Assembly: GCA_021234535.1 (NCBI GenBank) | Contig: CM037830.1 | Location: 14,315,116 to 14,379,115 of the forward strand | DNA: 64,000 bases | Reading direction: 5' to 3' | Source of the DNA: Stichopus chloronotus | Lineage: Eukaryota > Echinodermata > Holothuroidea > Aspidochirotida > Stichopodidae | In this document: positions 44,938 through 54,670 of the stretch, in pieces | How positions within the stretch are numbered: the stretch's first letter is position 1 | Layout: every line of letters starts with the position of its first letter | The notes under the pieces: model-generated | Told to the model about the DNA's origin: nothing | The model's input: only the letters and a program-made list of their open reading frames with translations | Database searches by the model: none | Made by a program: the position numbers and the translations under genes

Positions 44938-47900
44938 GTGAGTGTTTCCTTTGATTTTGAAACTTGTCAAGAAAATGCAGAACCGAGAATATAAGTGTGT
45001 AAAATAAAGACTTTTTCCATGCCAATTCTTCGTAAATATGATCTTGATTTTAAAATTAATAATATCTGTTCACATACATTTTTACTGATTTTGACGTTCT
45101 CAGACTTTGTTTTTTAAATATTGTTTGTACTCTTTAGTCTATGCACTTACTTTTATGACTTGAAAATCTACCCTAGTATGTCCTGTGTATGTCTTTCTTT
45201 TACGTTCGATGTTTTAATACTTCTCTTATTGAAGGCCGTGTAAGATTATTTAGGACTGAACGGGGTATTTTAATAATCATTTTAATAACGCGATTAGGTC
45301 TGACATGTGCACCTTTTTAAAGCCATACCAGTGACACAAATTCAAGGAATACGGGACAATTCTTAAATAGCGCTGTAAAAAGGTCCTGCAGTAAGTCTGT
45401 TCTACCATATAGAACTATAAATACGGCCTTCAGAGTGACTGATATTAGTGTTTTCTTCTTCCTGTAACTTATTCATACATCCCCTGCAATTCTAGAAACA
45501 CATACATACATACATCACGCTCTTACTAGGATATACGGGCCACTGTCCACCATTGGTGGACGAAAGCAGTACGACAAAATAACTGATCAAACTGAATCAG
45601 ACTGCAGTACACAGAAGGGGCCTCACATACACGATAGTAGTGCAACCTTCAGGAAATATGGGCGTTGTGTTTGTGTGGAAAGGAAGCGGGACAGATTCAC
45701 CAAGTCTTGACCAAGGCTACCTGTAGAGGAGTAAGTGAGGTACCGGTAAGCCAAGCTACTGAAAATCATTTGAATTTTTCTGTTGAAGTGTCGTTGCAGT
45801 AGTCTGTATGAAAGCCCGTCGAAATCTTCCAATAATCTGCACGCGGTAGTCTTTGAAAGATTGGAGAAAAGTCTTAGGATATCTTTGAGGACGAACGAAA
45901 ATAGTTGCATTCAATCTTCGTTCTGCAGTTAATTGAGTCTGCAGAATTGCATTGCAATGTTGCTCATATTACGGTAAGAAATGATTTTAGTTATTTCACT
46001 ATGTACATTCAGTATTAGAGGTTTGTATTCGTCGTTTACAGGATGTCGTGTCTGGCTCAGTGCCACCAACCGATGTTTCATCAAATCACAAGGATGATCC
46101 AGGTATAAGCCATACTCAGTTTAATCCATTATGACGTTGTACACGTGTATAACTAACAAACTCAATTGGAGAGGCATTTCAATGACAATTTTAAGTTGTA
46201 GGTTTATTCTTCAAATGCAACGCCCCTCGTGTCAGAGCAATCGTCATACCAAACGATGCACAAAAGAGAAACATGCTCTCAATATTTTACTACTTTTTGC
46301 CTTAAAGGGAAATAGGGCGTTTAGAATACACCAACATGACATACAAAAGAAATAGCTTTAGTCATTGTTAAACCATTCAGTCTCATCAATGAACAACTAC
46401 CAAACCTTCATCTCCTAAAACATTATGCATGTGATGAGCATCGGAAGATGCATCATTTGAATTTTGAAAAGTTTGGCTGAACAAATTAGTGTTTAGCAAC
46501 TAATAATTGAGTTTCTATCTGTGAGAAACTTATTTCTTGAAAAGAAGACTGCTGTCCTTTGTTATTTTGAATAGTCTATCATTCTGCGTCCACAAACATT
46601 GGTTTTTAACAATATGAATGTTTTCTGTAAAACAAACGCCCTATTCCCTTTAATTTTTACTGACAATAATACTTGTCAGATCACAGGAAATTGCACTTTG
46701 TATTCCCATTTCACCATAGGCCTACCATATTTTATAGAAGAGGATTGTACTAGGTAGCATATCTTGCTTGGTTACTTGGTATAAGATGAGTGGAGCGCCC
46801 CTATGTTATGGGGTTAGTCTACCAGGAAATTGTAACAAAAGAGTTACCGTCCTAGCAGGAGATGGTCGCACTTACGGCCAGCCAGTTTTCAGGACAATTA
46901 ACGTATTCTATTTCCGTTCAAGAATGTATTGAAGGGGGATGTACTGGACGACAATGTGCAAAAAGAAGCTTGCAAGATCCCCTGAACGGCTATTTGAAAT
47001 CCCATTTACAATGATGATTACTTCATTTATACTGTGTGTGTGTGGGGGGGGGGACAAAACTTGCATTGAACTATTTCAAACTTTGCCAAAGGTCCACTAT
47101 GATATTTATTCGGTTAAAATATGTCATTTTAGGTCATCTGAGCCAAAAAGTTCCTTCACGTGCAAATTGGCGACCATAAGATATGGTCAGTGTCATCATT
47201 AAACAACGATAACTGTTTTTTAGCAAATTAACGGACGCAATCACTGGGTGTTTATCTTTGCTAGAATTGGCAATTTTACAAGGGGTCAGACCACTTGTCT
47301 TCATCAAAACTGATCACGTTAGGATAATACTACGAATAAAGTGGTGAAACAGAACCAGACCGTATTTCTTCGAAAGAGTAGGTAATTTTCCCTTCTTAAA
47401 AAGTATTTTACGTCACTTTTACGAAAAAAAAGTTGAATATGTCTCATTTCACTTGTTTGAGATAAGCTCATGTTTACCAGGGGGTTTACATTTAAAGCAA
47501 TCATTTTTTTTTTTTTGCGTCCCTTCTTGTCGGAATTTAATTAAGCAGTAAGACAGATGAAAAAATTAAAGTAAACGACTGAATCACTCTCCCTCACTCT
47601 CCGTTCATTCAACGCTGCAACCTACTATCCCTATTACTCATCCATTGCTCAATTTGTTTCATAAAAAGAGCAATGACAAGACTCAATACATGTAGGCCTA
47701 CAGTTCAGCAAAACGAAGTTGACCGCTTACAGGAAAAAAGTTTACTTTATAGATTTATGTCACTCACGAAAGTATGTTGAAAGTATATTTTTCTATCTTT
47801 AGGACTTCAGATTTAATTACTTTAAAGATTGAATATTAGTTGTACTTTTGTTCTAGGTCTTCAGTGTTGAGTCAGGGAAGGGAAAGTAGAGCCCGGGAAA

Positions 47901-50900
47901 AGATCTATAGAGAAAACTATGCACAATGTATTCATCTTCCAGATATTTGAACATGAAAATTGTCTCAACAGTTTTGTTGGCCATACAAAATTCAGAATCT
48001 CCATGAAGCATAGCAGTCAATCACCGTCATTTGAAAGCAAACAGACCCATTGGGAATGGGTGCAGTGTTATATTCTACGGACGTGTCCGCCTAGATTAAT
48101 CGCTCAGCGTTTCTGCAATTAGTGGCAGAACTACTGCTAATACAGCAGTAGCAAGCAAGGAGCGCCAGTCATACATACCGTTTACTTTCAAGGTAGCAAC
48201 CGACCAACACATGCAGTAGTGCCTCTGCTAACGTCTACATACAACATGTATACAACAGTATGAATATTATTCTATGAAAGAAGAGGGCTTAAAAAATGTT
48301 ATTTTGTAATGGATGTGACATAGCCTATTCCTCCCAAACTGACTTTCACTGACAAATTTTCAAATCATATCCCAGCTTTAATTACGTTATCTTAGTCTTC
48401 CGTTTCAACCTCGCTTACTTTTCGACACGTTAGACAGTATGCACAGTGGACAGTGCACGATGGACCGTCCGCATTAGTCTGCTCACTCCACACCGCTCAA
48501 TGCGGGCCGACGGGCCATCTTTTTTCTTTCTTTTATTTTGTAGGAGACCATTTTACAGGGAAATCCATGGGAAAATCATTATGAGTATGACTCATTCTCA
48601 GATAGTTGTTTTAGAAGTGGGCAGTGAGAAATTTCACCACAGTATGTCTGAATTATAAGATCTTATAAGTTACTGTTCACATAGGAAGCTTCGATTAACG
48701 TATCCTTAATTTTATGTGCTAACACGTGCTCAGCATACTAATGAAAGAGTTCATTTAGTTTGCTTTAAGCCACTGTGTCATTTGTAAACCGCACACCGGA
48801 GATGCTCACATACGCAATCAGTATGCTTGAAATTTGTATAATTTCATTTATTTTTATAAATTATTTCATTATTTTATACTGATTGTAGGTCTATACAATG
48901 AATTCATGGTACACACTGTTTTTATTATATTCAACATGTACATGACATTACATTAACACGTTGCACATTTGATGTTGTATATCCATTGCAACATCAAATT
49001 AAATGTAACCAGGTAGTTGCTACTCTGATATAAAGCTAGTTGTAAGTATGAAGGAGCTGCTAGAGAGCAGCTATCTGCTGGTAACCATGGCGACAATTAA
49101 TGGACTAGTGCAAACAGATAGTGCAGCTTACGAAATGGTGCATTCAGTTCTCCAATAGGGAAACACACACTAATTTTATGCAACTAAACAGTCAAGACAG
49201 ATGCATTTAGGAAGTATACAATTTTGCATTTTTGGAAACAGCATTGATTACACCCAACCCTCATTGCCATAATCTGTGTATTTGGCATGTACACTATGTA
49301 CAAACATAGCTTCATATTGCTATGAACGACAGCTGTACCATTATATATAATGGGGAGGTTATACAGATTCTGCACCTACTCGGAGGTAACGTATGGCGCA
49401 GAGCCTAATTAGATCTACGACTGTGCTATTAATTCATACCTCCTTCTCCCAATACTATGAACAAAAAACAAACAAAAAAACGAAGAAGATGCGGTATACT
49501 CAAAGGACCAGCCTAGTCCGGCCTGGACGGTGTATGCCGTCCGGGCTTGCACACCTGATATAGTGTACAATTTTTTATGCGATTTATTTAGGATGTGAAC
49601 AGGGGACATTTTTGCAGCTCCCTACCCTTCCCCGTCTTGTCTACACAGTAGAATATAGAGAGCATATATACCTTTTGCAGGAATGTTGTTTCACTTTCCA
49701 ACAGCTCAAGATAATGTCAAATGGGAGAGGTCCTTAATTCCAACTTGAAAACAGACATAGAAGACCTTTTGTGAACCGAATGCACTGCAGACTCGCAAAC
49801 ATCGGGCACTGTAATTATCTCTCAAAGACCAAATTCCACAATAGTGCATAATCTGTTCTCTGAATTTCATTGCTGATATGCAAACTAACTTTAACATTGT
49901 TTTCTTTTGTCTTCCCCTTCACGTTTTCACGATCTTTCCATAGTCGTCATCATAAACGAAGTAGACATTCAGAGTGAACCAAACCAGCCAAACCAACCAT
50001 ACCTGCCAAACCAGCCATACCCGAGCGGCGCCATCTATGTACATTGGGGTCGGACGGATTGCGACCCACATTCAGAATTAGTATACGAAGGTATATATGC
50101 CAAATTCCAGAGAGGAATTAAGATAAAGCTTTCATAAGAGCTTCAGAAAATATCAGAAATGTTCCTGAACCACTAATTGAAACAAATACCCTCCTGGGAT
50201 TATCATTAAAGTAGATAAACTAGACGCATACGTTTCATGCACATTTGGAAGATTACTTGCGTTGTTAGTTTCTGGGAAAAGGTCTAAGGTGAGGTGGTAA
50301 ACAAAGTTGAAGTAATATTTTTACAGATGCGATCTGGTGCAATATTTTCATCTTCTGAAATTATAGACTGAGGTATCAACATTTCAACCTACTTATACCT
50401 TATTTCACATTTTGGCTATCTGAAAAAACTTCCTTGAGTGGACGGGGGGGGGGGGGGGGCGGACACCTCCACACCCTCGGTTCCAATGGCCCGATATATG
50501 GATGGTCATATCTAAATCTACGAGTATATGTGGCATATCTCTATTACTTGTTCAAGCGTATTATGTCATTTGCTGGATAGTGACACATGACCATTCACGA
50601 TTTGTTTGAATTTCATATTAAGAATTGGTTCGAATTTTTCCTGGTCTTCGACGAACCCTAAGTACTGCTTCCGTGTGCGAATTTTTGTTATTATCGCAGT
50701 GTATTCCATTTATTCCACTCCCAGCTGGTAGTTAAAGTCACTTTTCAGCGGCCATTGTTATTTTGTATTCAATCATTCTGTATTTGAGCTGCCATGTTGT
50801 AAAAATGTTCATTTCCAAGTTTGAAAATGGGCAACTGTCAGGGCATCATGTCAGTCTTTTGAAGAGTTTTTAACATGCAGTGAAATTTACACTTGTGAGT

Positions 50901-52261
50901 ATAGATAAAGACAAAACTAGAATGAAATGGAACGTCGAACCAATGGGCATATCGCGAGTAGGAAAGGGGGGGGGGGGTGAAGGAGCCTGCCAGAGAAACG
51001 GATTTAATGGGCTTGAATGTGACACACATACCGAGAAAAAACACAATATTAGAAGATGATTCGACGAGTGTCAATAGTGTGCGTCTGAGAGACTTAAGGC
51101 GCGTTCACACCACAACGATATCGGAACGGATTATGATCCGATTTTTTTTATTTTTAGTAAATATCTTCTCCATCTCTGATCGGAAAGAACCAAAAATTTG
51201 TCAACTTGTGTAAAGATATGATTTGTACCAGAGGACTACGAAAATGAACTGTTATCTAATTATTTCGTGACGTCACACTGACAGAAGACTTTTATCGGAC
51301 ACTCGTGGTCCGATAAAAGCTGTCTGTCGGTGTGACGTCACGAAATAATTAGTATAAATTTAATTTTCTTAGTCATACGATACAAATCATTTATTTACAC
51401 AAGTTGGCAAATTTTCGGTTCTTTCCGATCAGAGATGGCGAAGATATTTACCAAAAACGAAAAAAATCGAATCGTAATCCGATCCGATATCGTTGTAGTG
51501 TGAACGCGCCTTTAGGGTTCGATCTAGAACTTGATGGGGGTGGGTGGGGGGAGGTCGACAGGGGTTTCATTTGTTAAATCCTGCCAATAAACGATCCAGT
51601 CGACTCTCCCACGGACCTCCTGTGTACGGGTCTGCTAATTATTCATTCTACATGCAAACTTAAAGCATGTATAATGCTGCGAATTGAGACAGCCGCTCTG
51701 CTCATTGCTTGGATTATCTTCGTTTGGACATGTTTGTTTCTTTTTGTTTTGTTTTTCACAGGAATTGCTGCCGGATCTAAATATTATTATCATGGCGGGG
51801 GATTTAATGTACTTTGTGCTCCTCTCGATCCCTTGTTTGTCAACCCAGTCGGTGGTGAAGGAGGGACACGAGCATTTCTCCTCAGCATTGAGTATCAGAT
51901 CAGTGACTTCCCTCTGTATCAAAATTACCACAGCCATGACGTTTCGTGCGCTGTCTGCAAAGCCACCGGTAGGTACTCTCACCTCATGATCCCGGGAAAA
52001 CCTATCTGTCCTTCAGATAAATGGACCCTTGAATACGAAGGTTATCTAATGGCGGAAAGAACTCATTCCTCACCACGTAGGTCTGAGTTTCTTTGCATGG
52101 ACAGAGCTCCATATTCGGTTCCTGGGAGTACAGGCTGGGCGAGCGGTAGCAGTGGACGACTGGCCATAGTAGAATCAAAGTGCTCAACCAGCGGAGGAGG
52201 CTTACCATGCGGGAGATATCAAAGTGGCGGTGAAGTTACATGTGCGGTTTGCACAATATAA
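44866..52261 (+). CDS. Collagen-less short-chain collagen C4-like protein, gene B (four exons)
   Basis: Spliced product of 259 aa from exons 44866-44937, 46042-46102, 49944-50090 and 51762-52261, with all introns GT-AG and phases 0, 1, 1 as in gene A. Residues 1-21 are a signal peptide. The second exon encodes DVVSGSVPPTDVSSNHKDDP instead of Gly-X-Y triplets. The third carries an Asn-Gln-Pro-rich stretch (PNQPNQPYLPNQPYP) and then SGAIYVHWGRTDC. The fourth is the full cysteine-rich domain ending CAVCTI. Ten cysteines remain in the C-terminal part; the DIC cysteine of gene A is DIQ here. No Gly-X-Y block was found in the introns (46103-49943, 50091-51761). The protein is probably secreted, but its ability to trimerise through a collagen stalk is lost. 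It is probably a functional paralogue, since all frames and splice sites are intact. Confidence 0.82.
46042..46102 (+). CDS. Gene B exon 2: non-collagenous linker
   Basis: 61 nt between TCGTTTACAG and GTATAAG, phase 0 to 1. It encodes a polar 20-residue linker with no Gly-X-Y periodicity. The phase pair equals that of the collagen exon of gene A, so the two are interchangeable without a frame change. Support is splice-site quality and phase only. Confidence 0.6.
46302..46653 (+). mobile_element. TTAA-flanked MITE, family 2, copy 3 (best preserved)
   Basis: TTAA at 46302-46305 and 46650-46653. The ends AGGGAAATAGGGCGTTT and AAACGCCCTATTCCCT are inverted repeats with one indel. It is about 344 bp, non-coding, and lies in intron 2 of gene B. 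Confidence 0.9.
46654..49943. other. Intron 2 of gene B, no further gene recognised
   Basis: AT-rich. Contains a G10 run near 47045. Checked for Gly-X-Y coding stretches; none was seen on the + strand. Confidence 0.6.
49944..50090 (+). CDS. Gene B exon 3: NQP-rich linker and start of C4-like domain
   Basis: 147 nt between CTTTCCATAG and GTATAT, phase 1 to 1. It encodes VIINEVDIQSE, an imperfect Pro-Asn-Gln-Pro repeat and SGAIYVHWGRTDC followed by LVYEG. It is 27 nt longer than gene A exon 3. The extra length is the NQP repeat, which looks like recent triplet-scale expansion (AACCAGCCA / AACCAACCA / AACCAGCCA). Confidence 0.88.
51094..51514. mobile_element. Palindromic Harbinger-like MITE (415 bp)
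   Basis: Element 51097-51511 flanked by TTA at 51094-51096 and 51512-51514. The outer ends AGGCGCGTTCACACCACAAC and GTTGTAGTGTGAACGCGCCT are inverted. The complementarity extends across almost the whole element (GATCGGAAAGAACC / GGTTCTTTCCGATC; GTGACGTCACAC / GTGTGACGTCAC) to a central hairpin TATCGGAC..GTCCGATA near 51296-51316. A 3-bp TWA duplication fits PIF/Harbinger. It is inserted in intron 3 of gene B. Confidence 0.88.
51762..52261 (+). CDS. Gene B exon 4: cysteine-rich C4-like domain and stop
   Basis: 500 nt after GTTTTTCACAG, phase 1. It begins GIAAGSKYYYHGGGFNVLCA and contains [63 protein letters not shown] and SGGGLPC, ending VTCAVCTI and TAA at 52259-52261. An open frame also runs upstream through the acceptor from 51674, but that part is intron. 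Confidence 0.93.
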
Positions 52262-52502
52262 CTACAACTCGGTGATAACACCAGCTACACACTTCAGTTG
52301 ATAGACCGTTCCTCATTTGTAGAGACATTTTTGACAATGGAATGTAACGCAAAGAGTTATACGTATGCTATAAACAAATGTTTTAACATACAGTAAAGTA
52401 GTGATCCAAAAACCATTAGTGATTGGGAAAGTTAAACTTAAGAATTAAGTAATAATATAAATTCAATGTTCCATTCTATCCACTGAAGCTGTGCAAGAGT
52501 TA

Positions 52503-52508
52503 AATAAA
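52503..52508 (+). terminator. Polyadenylation signal, gene B
   Basis: AATAAA 242 bp after the stop, in sequence alignable with the 3' end of gene A. Confidence 0.6.
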
Positions 52509-53680
52509 TAACAGAATTATCAGAAAAAATCTTTAAACAAAATATCGTAGAGCCATCATTGTTGAAAGTTGTTATCAAAGTTCAATTAACTTCCGTTAGT
52601 GGCATCCCCTACATTCCTATGTACACACAAGAAAAAAAATCAGTGTGTATTTCTAACAATTCTTATGTAATGTAACATGTGGCTATTATATAGTGGACAT
52701 AATTCACAACGAAAGTTACAGAATGCCATTACCTTATAGATGGAAAAGGCAAAAATGTACCATTCGAAAACGTCCTGCACGGTATCATTATGTGGAAAGA
52801 AAACAAATCAACGACAACATTCAGTGCTAGTAAAGTGATTACCTGATTCTACCTAATTAAGTTTATTTATGGTGTGAAAGAAGTGTGGAAACGTTTTATC
52901 ATAGCCAACTAGACGAACGAATCACGGAGACAATTTTCTTGACGTGTCACACCATACCTCACAGCAGAGGACTTCGAAGGCCGCTTACGCCGCATACTGC
53001 TCTGGCACGCGAGAATAGAAAATCGCTGTCCCCATATCAGGTGCTGAACCAGTCTCGGTGCCATGGCGATACATGTGGAGTTAACGTTTTGGGGTTCATT
53101 ATTTTGAAAACGATTTGTTGAACCAGTGGCGAATCCAAAAAGGGACGGGGGGGGGGGGGTCTCTGCAGTGCGGACCCCCGTTCAAATTTTCGAATTTGCA
53201 ATTTTTCAAAATCATATTCAGAATTCAGATGAGCTCTTGGTTCCCCATCCAGCATCAATCAATTCGACCGTAAAATTCTAGCCATGCACCGCAGAAACTT
53301 TCCGCAATAACAGCTTATATTTGACTATGGTACATTGTTCACCTCAGGACACAAACAGTACAGAAAATGTGACTACAGTATGTCTATGTCCTAAATAGCA
53401 ATTTCGGTGTGTCACTCACAGCCTAGGTGATAGTCCGGAAAGGGTATACTTCCCTGGTCAGGTATTCTAATAACTGATTACTTGGTTTAAATATTGATTT
53501 CAAAGGCCACTGCTAGTCTTTGGTGGTGACCACACAAGTTGGGAAAATTGCCCTAGTCAGACCCTTAGTTTTCCCAGATAGACCCCCTTACTTAGCTGAA
53601 ATATGTCAGTATAGTGGCGTATTCTATTTCTATATACATCCTGCTTTCAACTTTCCGTTTTAAGAAGTCCTGAGACTTAA
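52509..53680. other. 3' flank of gene B, partly duplicated from gene A
   Basis: 52560-52930 aligns in patches with the flank of gene A. A fragment starting AACCAGTGGCGAATCC with a poly(G) run at 53142-53153 is the edge of a dispersed GC-rich repeat. No gene was recognised. Confidence 0.55.
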
Positions 53681-53685
53681 GTTTT

Positions 53686-53960
53686 CACCCCGAGATATGC
53701 TTAAACCTCGGAACTTCAGAGCTTTGCCCCCTGGACGCCACTTGAGCTTTGCCGTGAACAACCCTACATCCTAAGTTACCATGGTGTTTAGTAGGAGGTG
53801 TGAAATTCATTAAAATCATTTGAATTGCAGTGGATGAAGCTTCATGAACAATAAGACACTTTTTTTCACCGAGAAATATGCTTAAGCCGCAGAGCTTTGG
53901 GAGGCTTCATCCCCTGACCCGAATGGGATTTGGCCCCTAGATCCACCTGGAGAGTTAAAA
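53686..53960 (+). repeat. GC-rich dispersed repeat, two degenerate copies
   Basis: GAGATATGCTTAAACCTCGGAACTTCAGAGCTTTGCCCCCTGGAC (53690) and GAAATATGCTTAAGCCGCAGAGCTTTGGGAGGCTTCATCCCCTGA (53873) are relatives of the repeats at 24456 and 29665. Confidence 0.65.
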
Positions 53961-54199
53961 CGAGCCAAAAATATTGTTTCTGAAAATTCGAAACATGGAA
54001 GGGCAATTTCCGCCGATCTAAGAACTATTTTTCCAACTGTATCGGCCCCAATAATTCTAACAAATCGCCATCCCTAGCTGATACGACTTTGATATTGCTG
54101 GCCGTTCCGTAGCTAGGGTCGTATCCTTTGTAAAGGTCCAAACTTAAGACTGGCTGAAAGCTTTCTCCAAATGAATTTTCCCTGTCTGAATTTTTCTCC

Positions 54200-54400
54200 A
54201 GGTTTGAAGCAGCCTATGGATCTCATGTCTGATTCATGTCTCATCTCATTCCTTCAATCCATGCAAAAAGTTGATCTATGAAAAATGGTAATATATGCAT
54301 GTCGGACAGGTTGAGTTAATACAAGAATCATACATAATGAATTATGCATGCTCTTTTTCTTCTCTTTTTGAGCACTTGGCAAATATAGGGGCTGAACATA
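54200..54400 (-). repeat. Dispersed repeat family R300, minus-strand copy
   Basis: Minus-strand reading gives ATGATTCTTGTATTAACTCAACC, CCATTTTTCATAGATCAACTT and AGACATGAGATCCATAGGCT, matching the 5600-6290 and 19675-20490 copies. Confidence 0.6.
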
Positions 54401-54554
54401 CCTTCAGTCTCTCACCCTGTTCACTGAGTTGAATAAACCAAAAGTCCCCCTTCCCCCGTTCTGCCAACACGTGTCACTATGGGCAAGGACTGAAGGAGCC
54501 AATCCCGAGTGGTGGTTTGGGATCCTCCCTGGAAAAAAAAACGCCTAGGTAGGC

Positions 54555-54670
54555 CCCTATGTGTGTGTGTCGGTGTCTGTGACGCTTAGTCCTTATCACG
54601 ATATATAGAGTAAGATAATATCGAAATATAGAGAGGTCTCATACTTGATACCAGAGCAGAATATAGAGAG
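54555..54670 (+). repeat. Composite-repeat head fragment
   Basis: (TG)n at about 54561-54572, then CGGTGTCTGTGACGC, then ATCACGATATATAGAGTAAG. This is the same order as the composite elements at 24865 and 34965, but the monomer array is nearly absent. Confidence 0.55.

Larger units (their letters stand above)
41840..45010 (+). repeat. Segmental duplication unit carrying the 5' end of gene B
   Basis: Collinear with 59215-61440. Shared landmarks are GAAAAGTAATTGTAGTGAAAA (41895; 59300), TTGAATTTAGTATGGTAT (41945; 59350), GAGAGTACCTGGA (42357; 59522), CAGTGCTATTAGTAACACATG (42783; 59878), AACACACTCAG (44163; 60616) and the signal-peptide exon (44866; 61337). The spacing is shorter in the second copy, mainly because 43150-44050 is poorly matched. 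No genes other than exon 1 are seen inside. Confidence 0.85.

Noticed and set aside
51674..52261. 195-aa open frame starting MLRIETAALL with a hydrophobic stretch before the C4-like domain
   Set aside because: The hydrophobic part is translation of the intron polypyrimidine tract. A canonical TTTTTCACAG acceptor at 51761 in the right phase and the paralogous exon in gene A show that coding begins at 51762.
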